A stretch of 64,000 nt of DNA from Cellulomonas taurus (GTDB lineage: Bacteria; Actinomycetota; Actinomycetes; Actinomycetales; Cellulomonadaceae), in assembly GCF_012931845.1 (NCBI RefSeq), contig NZ_CP051884.1:496001-560000 (forward strand). The letters run 5' to 3'. Made by a program: the position numbers and the translations under genes. The notes under the pieces were generated by a model, which saw only the letters and a program-made list of their open reading frames with translations, made no database searches and was not told the origin of the DNA. Shown here one piece after another: positions 1 to 8,774 of the stretch (position 1 is the first letter of the stretch; each line of letters starts with the position of its first letter).

Positions 1-1
1 C

Positions 2-1123
2 ATGAAGATCGGATTCCGCTGGTACGGCGAGGGCAACGACACCGTCGCCCTGGACGACATCCGGCAGATCCCCGGCGTCGAGACCATCGTCTGGTCGCTG
101 CACCACAAGCAGGCGGGCGAGGCATGGTCCGAGGCCGAGATCGCCGCCGAGCTCGCCACCATCACCGAGCTGAACGAGCAGCACCGCGCGCGCGGCATCA
201 CGAAGACCTTCGACGGCGACGTGGTCGAGTCGGTGAACGTGCACGAGTCGATCAAGCTCGGGCGCACGGTGCTCGGGATGAGCCGGGACCAGGCGATCGA
301 GAACTACATCGTCACGCTGGAACGGCTGGGCCGGGCCGGGGTGAAGGTGGTCTGCTACAACTTCATGCCGGTCTTCGACTGGCTGCGCACCGACCTGTGG
401 CACCCGCTGCCCGACGGGTCCACCGCCCTGTTCTACGAGCAGGCGGTGGTCGACCAGCTCACGCCGGAGAAGCTGATCGCCGACATGCAGGCCAACTCCG
501 GCGGGCTGACCCTGCCCGGTTGGGAGCCGGAGCGGCTGGCGTCCTTCACCGAGCTGGCCGACGCCTATGTCGGCGTCACCCGGGACGACATGTACGAGCG
601 CTACCGGTACTTCCTGGACGCGATCATGCCGACCTGCGAGCAGTACGACGTGAAGATGGGCGTGCACCCGGACGACCCGGCCTTCGACCTGTTCGGCTGG
701 CCCCGGGTGGTGTCCACCAAGGCGGATCTGGAGCGGGTGCTCTCCCTGCACGACAGCCCGCACCACGGCCTGACCCTCTGCCTGGGCAGCTTCTCCTCCA
801 ACCCGGGCGCGGACGCGGTCGACGCCGTGCGCACCTTCATGGACCGGATCCACTTCTCCCACGTCCGGAACATCAAGCACCTCGGCGGCGGCGACTTCAC
901 CGAGGTCGCTCACCGGGCCTGCGAGGGGTCGGTGGACACGGTCGGGATCATGCGGGCCTACGCCGAGGCCGGGTACACCGGGTACATCCGGCCGGACCAC
1001 GGCCGGCACCTGTGGGATGAGAACACCACCAACAAGCCGCGGCCCGGTTACGGGCTGTACGACCGGGCGCTGGGCATCCAGTACCTGCTGGGGGCGTGGG
1101 ACTCCGCGCGCTACGGCAGCTGA
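2..1123 (+). CDS. uxuA: Mannonate dehydratase
   Basis: Dehydrates D-mannonate to 2-keto-3-deoxygluconate in cytoplasmic glucuronate catabolism. The 373-aa product opens with MKIGFRWYGEGND, then a TIM-barrel sequence typical of UxuA, including GVKVVCYNFMPVFDW near residue 115 and GVHPDDP near 220; the late HFSHVRNIKH and RPDHGRH segments supply metal/substrate ligands in this family. The length fits the family, so the ATG at base 2 is probably the true start, but the upstream sequence is outside the window and an earlier start cannot be excluded. Neighbouring uxu/uxa genes, if any, lie to the left. A strong hairpin follows the stop, so this may end an operon. Confidence 0.93.
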   Translation: MKIGFRWYGEGNDTVALDDIRQIPGVETIVWSLHHKQAGEAWSEAEIAAELATITELNEQHRARGITKTFDGDVVESVNVHESIKLGRTVLGMSRDQAIENYIVTLERLGRAGVKVVCYNFMPVFDWLRTDLWHPLPDGSTALFYEQAVVDQLTPEKLIADMQANSGGLTLPGWEPERLASFTELADAYVGVTRDDMYERYRYFLDAIMPTCEQYDVKMGVHPDDPAFDLFGWPRVVSTKADLERVLSLHDSPHHGLTLCLGSFSSNPGADAVDAVRTFMDRIHFSHVRNIKHLGGGDFTEVAHRACEGSVDTVGIMRAYAEAGYTGYIRPDHGRHLWDENTTNKPRPGYGLYDRALGIQYLLGAWDSARYGS

Positions 1124-1146
1124 GCCGATCCACGGACGAGCGCTGT

Positions 1147-1179
1147 CAGGGTCGTGCACGTTCGGTGTGCACGACCCTG
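1147..1179 (+). terminator. Hairpin terminator after uxuA
   Basis: A perfect 13-bp inverted repeat (1147-1159 with 1167-1179) closes a 7-nt loop 23 bases after the uxuA stop. There is no T-run after it, as is common for actinobacterial terminators. Confidence 0.7.
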
Positions 1180-1207
1180 CGGCGCGCTGGGAGTCCGCGT
1201 CGTCGCC

Positions 1208-1213
1208 TACCGT
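1208..1213 (+). promoter_or_regulatory. Leaderless -10 (TACCGT) of PAP2 gene
   Basis: TACCGT ends 7 nt before the ATG at 1221, so transcription would begin at or next to the start codon. No convincing -35 was seen. Confidence 0.5.
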
Positions 1214-1220
1214 GATCGCC

Positions 1221-2171
1221 ATGACCTCCGTCCAGACACCGCCGCCCGCCCCCGTGCGGACCTTCGGTGCGTCCCGGTCCACCGCGGTGGCCTGGACCGT
1301 GCTGGTGACATTGGTGGCGGCGCTCGGGGTGATCGGCTGCTGGCGGCTGTTCGTGGCCACCGAGCACGGCCAGGCGGTGGATCAGGCATCGCTGGAAGGT
1401 GCGCACATCGGCCAGGGTCGGCTGTGGCAGGTCGCCGAGCCGGTGCTGGACGTGGTTTCGGTCGGGTTCATCGTCGGTGCCGTGCTGTTCTGCGGGGCGA
1501 TCGCCCTGATCCGCCGCCGCTGGTCGCTGGCCATCGCTGCCACCCTGGTGCTGGGCGGTGCGAACCTGAGCACCCAGTTCCTGAAGAAGATGGTCTGGGA
1601 CCGGCCCGACTGGGGTCACGGTCCGGACTTCAACACCCTGCCCAGCGGGCACACCACCGCCGCCGCCTCGGTGGCTGTGGCGGTGCTGCTGGTCGTCCCG
1701 CCGCGGGCCCGGGCCTGGGTCGCGGTGCTCGGTGCCGGGTACGCCGGGGCGACCGGGATCTCCACCCTGGTCGGCCAGTGGCACCGGCCCTCCGACGTGA
1801 TCGCCGCGGTGCTGGTGGTGCTCGCCTGGGGTGCGCTGGCCTGCCTGGTGCCGGCGGTGGGGTCACGGGATCAGCGCGGCACGCCGACCGCCGCGGTCCC
1901 GACGGTCACCCGTCGACCGGTCGGCCGGACAGCTGATCGGGTCGCGATCGTCCTGTTGCTGCTGGTCGCGCTGGCAGCCGGGGTCGCCGGAGGACTGGGG
2001 CTGATCAGCACCTGGAACTCGGCCGACCCGCTCGCCGACCGCACCTCGCTGTTGACTGCCTACGGTGGTGGGGCGCTGGGCATCGTGGCGGTGACCGCCC
2101 TCGCCTTCGCCGTCCTCACCGCCGTCCGCCGCTCAGCGGTGGCGTCCGGGTTGCGGGACGGTCCGTCGTAG
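1221..2171 (+). CDS. PAP2-family membrane phosphatase
   Basis: An integral membrane phosphatase of the PAP2 (type 2 phosphatidic acid phosphatase) superfamily, possibly acting on polyprenyl or phospholipid phosphates. The three family motifs are visible: a K-containing stretch ending in VWDRP, PSGHTTAAAS, and GQWHRPSDV, the last carrying the catalytic His. Several hydrophobic segments flank them; two more C-terminal helices follow a linker rich in T, R and P. The frame stays open back to 1017, inside uxuA, but the ATG at 1221 is preferred because a TACCGT box sits 7 nt upstream and the extra N-terminal sequence would be uxuA read out of frame. The product is 316 aa. Substrate is not predictable from sequence. 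Confidence 0.85.
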   Translation: MTSVQTPPPAPVRTFGASRSTAVAWTVLVTLVAALGVIGCWRLFVATEHGQAVDQASLEGAHIGQGRLWQVAEPVLDVVSVGFIVGAVLFCGAIALIRRRWSLAIAATLVLGGANLSTQFLKKMVWDRPDWGHGPDFNTLPSGHTTAAASVAVAVLLVVPPRARAWVAVLGAGYAGATGISTLVGQWHRPSDVIAAVLVVLAWGALACLVPAVGSRDQRGTPTAAVPTVTRRPVGRTADRVAIVLLLLVALAAGVAGGLGLISTWNSADPLADRTSLLTAYGGGALGIVAVTALAFAVLTAVRRSAVASGLRDGPS

Positions 2172-2257
2172 AGTGCCCCCGTCGCCCGAGTCCGCTCGGC
2201 CGTCCCCGTCACCACAGCCCGTCGTTCTGGTCGTCACAGCAGGGAAGCAGGAAGTTC

Positions 2258-4993
2258 ATGTCCGCAGGTCGCAAGCTGGTCATCGTGGAGTCGCCCGCCA
2301 AGGCGCGCACGATCGCCGGGTACCTCGGCGACGACTACGACGTCGAGGCGAGTGTCGGGCACATCCGTGACCTGCCGCAGCCCTCCGAACTCCCCGCGGA
2401 GATGAAGAAGGGCCCGTTCGGCAAGTTCGCCGTCGACGTGGACAACGGCTTCGAACCGTTCTACGTGGTCGACGCGGACAAGAAGAAGAAGGTCGCCGAG
2501 CTCAAGCGCAAGCTCAAGGACTCCGACGAGCTCTACCTCGCCACCGATGAGGACCGCGAGGGCGAGGCCATCGCCTGGCACCTGCTGCAGGAGCTCAAGC
2601 CCAAGGTGCCGGTGAAGCGGATGGTCTTCCACGAGATCACCCGCGAGGCGATCACCCGCGCGCTGGAGAACACCCGCGAGCTGGACGAGCGACTGGTCGA
2701 CGCCCAGGAGACCCGGCGCATCCTGGACCGGCTGTACGGCTACGAGGTCAGCCCGGTGCTGTGGCGCAAGGTCCGCCAGGGGTTGTCCGCCGGTCGCGTG
2801 CAATCGGTGGCCACCCGTCTGGTGGTGGAGCGCGAGCGGGAGCGGATGGCGTTCACCGCCGCCGACTACTGGGATCTGACCGGCACCTTCTCGGTCGAGT
2901 CCGCCGACGAGCCGTCCTTCGAGGCCCGCCTGACCCGGATCGGCGACCAGCGGGTCGCCACCGGCCGTGACTTCGGCGACGACGGCATGCTGAAGGCGTC
3001 CGCGGGTGCCGTGGTGCACCTGGACGAGGCGGCGGCGACCGGCTGGGTCTCCGCCCTCGACTCCGCGGACTTCGCGGTCAGCGCGCTGGAGTCCAAGCCG
3101 AGCACCCGGCGGCCGGCCGCGCCGTTCACCACCTCGACGTTGCAGCAGGAGGCGTCCCGCAAGCTGCGGATGGCCTCCCGGCAGACGATGCGCACCGCGC
3201 AGAGCCTGTACGAGAACGGCTACATCACCTACATGCGTACCGACTCGCCGGTGCTGAGCACCCAGGCGATCGACGCGGCCCGGCGGCAGGCCGCCGAGCT
3301 GTACGGCGCCGACCACGTGGCCGACAAGCCCCGGGTGTACGCCGCGAAGTCCAAGGGCGCCCAGGAGGCGCACGAGGCGATCCGGCCCGCCGGTGACAAC
3401 TTCCGCACCCCGGCGCAGGTGGCCCGCGAGCTGTCCGGCGACCAGTTCCGACTGTACGAGCTGATCTGGAAGCGCACCGTCGCCTCGCAGATGGCCGACG
3501 CCAAGGTGCAGACCACCACCGTCCGGCTGTCGGCGACCGTGCCCGCACCCGGCACCGGCGAGGCCACCGCCGCGCAGTTCTCCGCCTCCGGCACCGTCAT
3601 CACCTTCCGCGGCTTCCTGGCCGCCTATGAGGAGGGCCGGGACGTCGAGCGCTACGAGGGCAAGGAGTCCGCCGGCAAGGAGGAGACCCGCCTGCCCCGG
3701 ATGTCCGAGGGCGACCCGCTGACCGCCGCCGACCTGACCGCCGACGGACACCGGACCTCCCCGCCGCCGCGCTACACCGAGGCCAGCCTGGTCAAGGCGC
3801 TGGAGGAGCGGGGCATCGGCCGCCCGTCGACCTACGCCGCCACCATCTCCGTGATCCAGGACCGCGGCTACGTGACCAACCGGGGCCAGGCCCTGGTGCC
3901 GACCTGGCTGGCCTTCGCGGTCACCCGGTTGCTGGAGGAGAACTTCGACCGGCTGGTCGACTACGACTTCACCGCCGGGATGGAGCAGGACCTGGACGCC
4001 ATCGCGGCGGGCACCGAGGACCGGGTGGACTGGTTGACCCGGTTCTACTTCGGCTCCACGGCCGCGGACGGTCCGGATGGTGAGGGCTTGCGCGAGCTGG
4101 TCGCGAACCTGGGGGAGATCGACGCCCGCGAGGTGAACTCCATCGACCTCGGCGACGGGCTGACCCTGCGGGTCGGTCGCTACGGGCCGTACATCGAGGA
4201 CAGTCAGGGCGAGCCCGGGCCGGACGGCAACCCGCGCCGCGCCTCGGTGCCGGACGACATGGCCCCGGACGAGCTGACCGCGGCGAAGGCACGTGAGCTG
4301 CTGGAGGCCGAGCCGGAGGGTGACCTGGTGCTCGGCACCGACCCGTCCACCGGCACCACCATCGTCGCCAAGAACGGTCGCTACGGGCCGTACGTGACCG
4401 AGCTGCTGCCGGAGCCGGAGCTGGATCCCGGGCTGTCGGCCGCCGCGAAGAAGAAGGCCCTGGCCGCCCAGCCCAAGCCGCGCACCGGTTCGCTGCTGAA
4501 GTCGATGTCCTTGAACACCGTCACCCTGGAGGACGCGCTCAAGCTGCTCAGCCTCCCGCGGGTGGTGGGCACGGACCCGGAGACCGGCACCGAGATCACC
4601 GCGCAGAACGGTCGCTACGGGCCGTACCTGAAGCGGGGCACCGACTCGCGCACGCTGCCGTCGGAGGAGGCGATCTTCACCACCACGCTGGAGGAGGCGC
4701 TGGCGATCTACGCCCAGCCGAAGCGTGGCCGGGGTGCGACCGCCGCGCCGCCGCTGCGTGAGCTGGGCGACGACCCGACCTCGGAGAAGCCGATCGTGGT
4801 CAAGGAGGGCCGGTTCGGCGCGTACGTCACCGACGGCACCACCAACCGGACCCTGCCCCGGGACGTCACTCCGGAGACGATCACCCGGGAGCAGGCGATC
4901 GAGCTGCTGGCCGACAAGCGCGCGCAGGCGCCGAAGAAGAAGCCGGCCGCCCGCAAGACCACCAGCCGGGCGAAGGCGACCAGCAAGAAGTAG
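2258..4993 (+). CDS. topA: DNA topoisomerase I
   Basis: Type IA topoisomerase that relaxes negative supercoils. The 911-aa protein starts with the Toprim domain (KLVIVESPAKARTIAGYLG; the acidic TDEDREGEAIAWH motif near residue 95) and has the catalytic tyrosine in TYMRTDS at about Tyr325. The C-terminal third carries repeats of the actinobacterial type (each containing NGRYGPY or EGRFGAY) in place of the zinc fingers of enterobacterial TopA, and ends in a basic Lys/Arg tail (KKKPAARKTTSRAKATSKK), which in actinobacteria aids DNA binding. An AGGAAG-like ribosome site precedes the ATG. A strong terminator follows, so it is probably monocistronic. Confidence 0.97.
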   Translation: MSAGRKLVIVESPAKARTIAGYLGDDYDVEASVGHIRDLPQPSELPAEMKKGPFGKFAVDVDNGFEPFYVVDADKKKKVAELKRKLKDSDELYLATDEDREGEAIAWHLLQELKPKVPVKRMVFHEITREAITRALENTRELDERLVDAQETRRILDRLYGYEVSPVLWRKVRQGLSAGRVQSVATRLVVERERERMAFTAADYWDLTGTFSVESADEPSFEARLTRIGDQRVATGRDFGDDGMLKASAGAVVHLDEAAATGWVSALDSADFAVSALESKPSTRRPAAPFTTSTLQQEASRKLRMASRQTMRTAQSLYENGYITYMRTDSPVLSTQAIDAARRQAAELYGADHVADKPRVYAAKSKGAQEAHEAIRPAGDNFRTPAQVARELSGDQFRLYELIWKRTVASQMADAKVQTTTVRLSATVPAPGTGEATAAQFSASGTVITFRGFLAAYEEGRDVERYEGKESAGKEETRLPRMSEGDPLTAADLTADGHRTSPPPRYTEASLVKALEERGIGRPSTYAATISVIQDRGYVTNRGQALVPTWLAFAVTRLLEENFDRLVDYDFTAGMEQDLDAIAAGTEDRVDWLTRFYFGSTAADGPDGEGLRELVANLGEIDAREVNSIDLGDGLTLRVGRYGPYIEDSQGEPGPDGNPRRASVPDDMAPDELTAAKARELLEAEPEGDLVLGTDPSTGTTIVAKNGRYGPYVTELLPEPELDPGLSAAAKKKALAAQPKPRTGSLLKSMSLNTVTLEDALKLLSLPRVVGTDPETGTEITAQNGRYGPYLKRGTDSRTLPSEEAIFTTTLEEALAIYAQPKRGRGATAAPPLRELGDDPTSEKPIVVKEGRFGAYVTDGTTNRTLPRDVTPETITREQAIELLADKRAQAPKKKPAARKTTSRAKATSKK

Positions 4994-5002
4994 CGCATCA
5001 CC

Positions 5003-5032
5003 GAACGCCCCGACCCGCGGGTCGGGGCGTTC
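5003..5032 (+). terminator. Bidirectional hairpin between topA and GH13 gene
   Basis: A perfect 14-bp inverted repeat (5003-5016 with 5019-5032) lies 10 nt after the topA stop and 19 nt from the stop of the convergent GH13 gene, so it may serve both. Confidence 0.8.
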
Positions 5033-5050
5033 GTCGCGTCAGTGGACCGG

Positions 5051-6436
5051 TCAGCGCGGCGCGGCGATCAGCCAGCCACGGGCCGGGACCATCGCCCGCA
5101 CCCCGGCCACCGACCCCGCGAGCGGCACCGCCGCCGGGTCGCCCTGCCCGACGCCGTCGTCGGCCGCCGACACCACGAGGACCTCGGCGTCGTCGTCCCC
5201 GAGCGGCACGTCCGCGACCGGCTCCGCCGCCAGGTTGAGCGCGACGACCAGGCGCGGCTCCGGTCCGGGACCGGTGTGCCCCTGCGCCACCTGCCGGTAC
5301 ACCAGCAGATCGCCGGTGACGGTCAGCACCTCGGTCCGGGCGGAGGCCAGCCACGGGTGCCGGTGCCGCAGCCCGAGCAGCGCCTGGTGCAGGCGGCGCA
5401 GGGCGGTGCCGCCCGGGGCCAGGCCGTGGTCGGGCAGGTCGGCCGGGGAGGCGGGGTACTCCGGCCGGATCGCGTCGTCGCCGCCGATCCGCTCCTCCTT
5501 GACCCCGGTCAGCGCCTGCTCGTCCCCGTAGTACACCGCAGGGGTCCCGGCCAGGGTGCTGAGCAGGACCAGGGCGTGCCCGGCGATCCGGGGGTCACCG
5601 ACCTGGGTGACGATCCGGGTCACGTCGTGGTTGCCGATGAAGGTCCACGGACGGAAGTGCCGCACGAACTCGTCGTGCCGCCCCAGGGTCCAGACCAGCT
5701 CGTGCCAGTTGTGGTCGACGATCGAGCTCCAGATCGCCTTCCACAGCTCGTACTGGGTCACGCTGTCGATGCCGGACTCCGCGACGAACCCGGCGTAGTC
5801 GCCATGGATCACCTCGCCGAGCAGGTAGGCGTCCGGGTGCCGGTCCCTGACCCGTCGCACCACCTGTGCCCAGAAGGTCGTCGGCACCGCGTACGCGGCG
5901 TCCAACCGCCAGCCGTCGATCCCGGCGTCCAGCCAGTGCAGCATCACGTCGGCGATCCAGTCGACCACCCGGGGCGAGTCGTGATTCAGGGTGACCAGCT
6001 GGCGGTGGCCCTCGAAGCAGTCCCAGGTCGGGTCGTCGGCGGACCAGTCGATCCGGAACAGCTCGTTGTCCGGGTGCTCGGGTCCGCCCGCCAGCACGGC
6101 CTGGAACACCGGGTGCTCGGCGCCGACATGGTTGAACACCCCGTCCAGCAGCACCCGGACGCCGCGCTGGTGGGCGGCGGCGATCAGGGCGTCGAGGTCG
6201 GCGCGATCACCCAGGCGCGGGTCGATCCGCAGGTGGTCGACGGTGTCGTAGCCGTGAGTGCTGGCGGCGAAGACCGGGCCGAGCGCCAGCCCGTTCCACC
6301 CGGTCTCGACCAGATAGTCCAGCCAGGCGGTGATCCGGGGCAGTCGGTGGGCGGGCTCGGCGGTCGCACCGGTGAAGCCGAGCGGGTACACCTGCCACCA
6401 GAGGGCGTCGGCGGGTCGGACGAGGTCGCTGCTCAC
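5051..6436 (-). CDS. GH13 alpha-amylase family glycosidase
   Basis: Cytoplasmic alpha-glucan-active enzyme; no signal peptide is seen. Counting from the GTG at 6436 (461 aa), the four GH13 conserved regions are present: DGVFNH at 98-103, GWRLDAA with nucleophile Asp179, LLGE with acid/base Glu208, and FIGNHD with Asp271. A C-terminal beta domain follows. The reading frame continues upstream to 7276 inside gldA, but the GTG is supported by a TACGGT box 7 nt before it and by the family start (ALWWQVYPLGF). It may be maltogenic or a glucosidase; the exact GH13 subfamily cannot be assigned here. It is 35 nt downstream of gldA on the same strand yet has its own promoter. Confidence 0.87.
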   Translation of the reverse strand: MSSDLVRPADALWWQVYPLGFTGATAEPAHRLPRITAWLDYLVETGWNGLALGPVFAASTHGYDTVDHLRIDPRLGDRADLDALIAAAHQRGVRVLLDGVFNHVGAEHPVFQAVLAGGPEHPDNELFRIDWSADDPTWDCFEGHRQLVTLNHDSPRVVDWIADVMLHWLDAGIDGWRLDAAYAVPTTFWAQVVRRVRDRHPDAYLLGEVIHGDYAGFVAESGIDSVTQYELWKAIWSSIVDHNWHELVWTLGRHDEFVRHFRPWTFIGNHDVTRIVTQVGDPRIAGHALVLLSTLAGTPAVYYGDEQALTGVKEERIGGDDAIRPEYPASPADLPDHGLAPGGTALRRLHQALLGLRHRHPWLASARTEVLTVTGDLLVYRQVAQGHTGPGPEPRLVVALNLAAEPVADVPLGDDDAEVLVVSAADDGVGQGDPAAVPLAGSVAGVRAMVPARGWLIAAPR

Positions 6437-6443
6437 CCGACCC

Positions 6444-6449
6444 ACCGTA
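6444..6449 (-). promoter_or_regulatory. Leaderless -10 (TACGGT) of GH13 gene
   Basis: On the minus strand TACGGT ends 7 nt before the GTG start at 6436. Confidence 0.5.
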
Positions 6450-6471
6450 GGCCCGTGACCCGGCTCGTCGC

Positions 6472-7611
6472 TCAGTGCCCGCGGTGCGGCACCGGCTCCG
6501 GCAGCCCGGCCTCGGCGCGGACCCGGCGGCTCAGGCCCTCGATGGAGCGCAGCGCGTCCACCAGCTCCGGTACCCGCACCGTGAACGGCATCGCGTGGAT
6601 CGTCTCGCCCTCGACCGTCGCCGCCTCGGCGACCCGGGTCAGGTCGTCGACGTCGTCGGTGGTCAGCCCGATCTCGGTCAGGGTGTTCGGCAGCCCGACC
6701 CGGGTGGTGAACTCGATGAAGTCCCGCACCTCCTGGGTGGGTGCCCCCTCCAGCACCAACTGGGTCACCGAGCCGATGTTCACCTTCTGCCCGTGGGTCA
6801 GCCCGTGGGTCTGCGGCGCGGCGGTCAGCCCGTTGTGGATCGCGTGCGCGGCCGCCAGCCCACCGGACTCGAAGCCCAGGCCGGACAGCAGGGTGTTCGC
6901 CTCGATCACCTTCTCCACCGCCGGGGTCACCAGGTGGTCGCGCACCGCGTCGATCGCGGGCAGCGCGTTCTCCCAGAGCGCGTCCCAGGACAGCCGGGCC
7001 AGGGCGGTGCCGGTCATCGTCGGCAGCCCTCCGGCCATCGTGGTGGCATCGGTCTTCGCCACCGCGCGGGCCTCGATCCAGGTCGCCAGCGCGTCGCCGA
7101 CCCCGGCGATCAGGAACTTCACCGGCGCGTTGGCGACCAGCTGGCTGTCCACCAGCACCAGGTCCGGGTTGTGCGGGAAGAACCGGTACTCCTCGAAGGC
7201 GCCCTCCTCGGAGTAGATCACCGACAGCGCCGAGCAGGGTGCGTCGGTGGAGGCCACGGTCGGGACCGACACCCACCGGACGCCCGCCAGGTGCCCGGCG
7301 GCCTTCACCGCGTCGATCACCGAGCCGCCGCCGACCCCGACCACCACGTCCGCGCCCACCTCACCGATCCGCGCGGCGATGGCGTCGACGGCCTTGGCGG
7401 TGGCGTACACCCCGAAGCCGTCCCGGGTCAGCGGCAGCCCCGCCTCGGCGAAGGACGCGGTCACCTGCTCGCCGACGAAGCCCCAGACCACGTCGTCGGC
7501 CACCACCAGCGGGGTGCCACCGATCGGCTTGGTCAGCTCGCCGAGCCGGGACAGGGCGCCCCGGCCCTGGGCGTACCGGCCGGGGGAGATGACGGTGCGG
7601 ATGCTGGACAT
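6472..7611 (-). CDS. gldA: Glycerol dehydrogenase, iron-containing ADH family
   Basis: NAD-dependent oxidation of glycerol to dihydroxyacetone, or of a related polyol. The 379-aa protein has the GldA-type N-terminal nucleotide domain (VGVGGGSVIDAVKAAG near residue 95) and PTVASTDAPCSALSVIYSEEG near 125. Metal ligands of the family are visible as the Asp in GVGDALATWIEARA, the His in HAIHNGL and the His in LTHGQKVNIG. The start is fixed by an AGGAGG ribosome site 4 nt upstream. A TAGGGT box about 58 nt upstream of the start would be its promoter, divergent from the oxidoreductase gene at 7715. Glycerol-1-phosphate dehydrogenases are related, but the motifs fit GldA better. Confidence 0.85.
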   Translation of the reverse strand: MSSIRTVISPGRYAQGRGALSRLGELTKPIGGTPLVVADDVVWGFVGEQVTASFAEAGLPLTRDGFGVYATAKAVDAIAARIGEVGADVVVGVGGGSVIDAVKAAGHLAGVRWVSVPTVASTDAPCSALSVIYSEEGAFEEYRFFPHNPDLVLVDSQLVANAPVKFLIAGVGDALATWIEARAVAKTDATTMAGGLPTMTGTALARLSWDALWENALPAIDAVRDHLVTPAVEKVIEANTLLSGLGFESGGLAAAHAIHNGLTAAPQTHGLTHGQKVNIGSVTQLVLEGAPTQEVRDFIEFTTRVGLPNTLTEIGLTTDDVDDLTRVAEAATVEGETIHAMPFTVRVPELVDALRSIEGLSRRVRAEAGLPEPVPHRGH

Positions 7612-7668
7612 GCTGCCTCCTCGGATCGCGCCGACGGCGGGCCCGGCATGGTCCGCGCCGACATCCCC

Positions 7669-7707
7669 ACCCTAGGAAGGATCGGTGCCCGCCGCTGGGA
7701 CTAGGGT
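7669..7707. promoter_or_regulatory. Back-to-back -10 boxes of gldA and MocA-type gene
   Basis: TAGGGT appears on the minus strand at 7669-7674 (gldA, leader about 50 nt with an SD) and on the plus strand at 7702-7707 (7 nt before the ATG at 7715, leaderless). The two genes are divergent. Confidence 0.45.
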
Positions 7708-7714
7708 CGGTGGC

Positions 7715-8719
7715 ATGACGCTGATCGCAGAGCCGCGCACCGCGCCCGCCCTCCGCTGGGGGATCCTCGGCGCGGGGAACATCGCCGGACACTTCACCGA
7801 CGCCCTGCACGCCGAGACCGAGTCGAGAGCCGTGGCCGTCGGTTCCCGCAACCGGGACAAGGCAGCCCGTTGGGCAGCCCAGCACGGGGTCGAGACCGTG
7901 CACGGCAGCTACGACGCGCTGGTCAACGACCCGCAGGTGGACGTGGTCTACGTCGCCACCCCGCACTCCGAGCACCGCGAGCACGCCCTGCTGGCGATCG
8001 CCGCGGGCAAGCACGTGCTGGTGGAGAAGGCCTTCACCCGGAACGCCGCCGAGGCCCGCGAGGTGCTGGACGCAGCCCGGGCCGCCGGGGTGTTCGTGAT
8101 GGAGGCGATGTGGACCCGGTTCCTGCCGCACGTGCAGGCGCTGCACCAGGTGATCGACTCCGGTGAGATCGGCGAGGTCGTGTCGCTGCTGGCCGACCAC
8201 GGTCAGGCGTTCCCGCTGGACCCGACCAGCCGGCTGTACGCGCCAGAGCTGGCCGGTGGCGCGCTGCTCGACCTGGGGGTGTACCCGGTCAGCTTCGCCC
8301 ACGACCTGCTGGGCGTCCCGCGGTCGGTGCACGCCGTGGGCCAGCTGACCGAGACCGGGGTGGACGGCCAGATCGGCATCGTCCTGGACTACGGCGAGCG
8401 CACCCAGGCCACGCTGTCCACCACGCTCTGGGCCCGCACCCCGACCACGGCGGCGATCACCGGCACCGACGGTGCGATCACCGTCGAGGGGCCGTTCTAC
8501 GCGCCGAGCGGCTTCACCGTGCGCCGCAACGACGGCCGGGTGTGGACCTTCGAGCGTCCCACCCCGCACGGCCTGCAGTTCGAGGCGGCCGAGGTGGCCC
8601 GGCGGATCAGCGAGGGTGCCACCGAGAGCGAGCGCATCACCTGGGCGAACACCCTCGAGGTGATGACCACGATGGACAGCATCCGCGAGCAGATCGGGCT
8701 GCGGTACCCCGGCGAGTGA
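7715..8719 (+). CDS. Gfo/Idh/MocA-family oxidoreductase
   Basis: NAD(P)-dependent sugar or polyol oxidoreductase. The 334-aa protein has a Rossmann motif (WGILGAGNIAGHF near residue 20), VYVATPHSEHREH near 85, and EKAFTRNAAEA in the place of the family's usual EKP. The C-terminal dimerisation and substrate domain includes GGALLDLGVYPVSFAH. The ATG at 7715 was chosen over the in-frame GTG at 7685 because TAGGGT lies 7 nt upstream. MVMEAMW-like and GVYPV segments resemble dihydrodiol/D-xylose dehydrogenase members, but the substrate is not determinable. It is transcribed away from gldA. Confidence 0.85.
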   Translation: MTLIAEPRTAPALRWGILGAGNIAGHFTDALHAETESRAVAVGSRNRDKAARWAAQHGVETVHGSYDALVNDPQVDVVYVATPHSEHREHALLAIAAGKHVLVEKAFTRNAAEAREVLDAARAAGVFVMEAMWTRFLPHVQALHQVIDSGEIGEVVSLLADHGQAFPLDPTSRLYAPELAGGALLDLGVYPVSFAHDLLGVPRSVHAVGQLTETGVDGQIGIVLDYGERTQATLSTTLWARTPTTAAITGTDGAITVEGPFYAPSGFTVRRNDGRVWTFERPTPHGLQFEAAEVARRISEGATESERITWANTLEVMTTMDSIREQIGLRYPGE

Positions 8720-8762
8720 GTGCCCTGCACGCGGACCCGGTGCCCGATCGGGTCCGCGTGCC

Positions 8763-8768
8763 TAGGGT
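8763..8768 (+). promoter_or_regulatory. Leaderless -10 (TAGGGT) of DSD1-like gene
   Basis: TAGGGT ends 6 nt before the ATG at 8775. Confidence 0.5.
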
Positions 8769-8774
8769 CGGGGG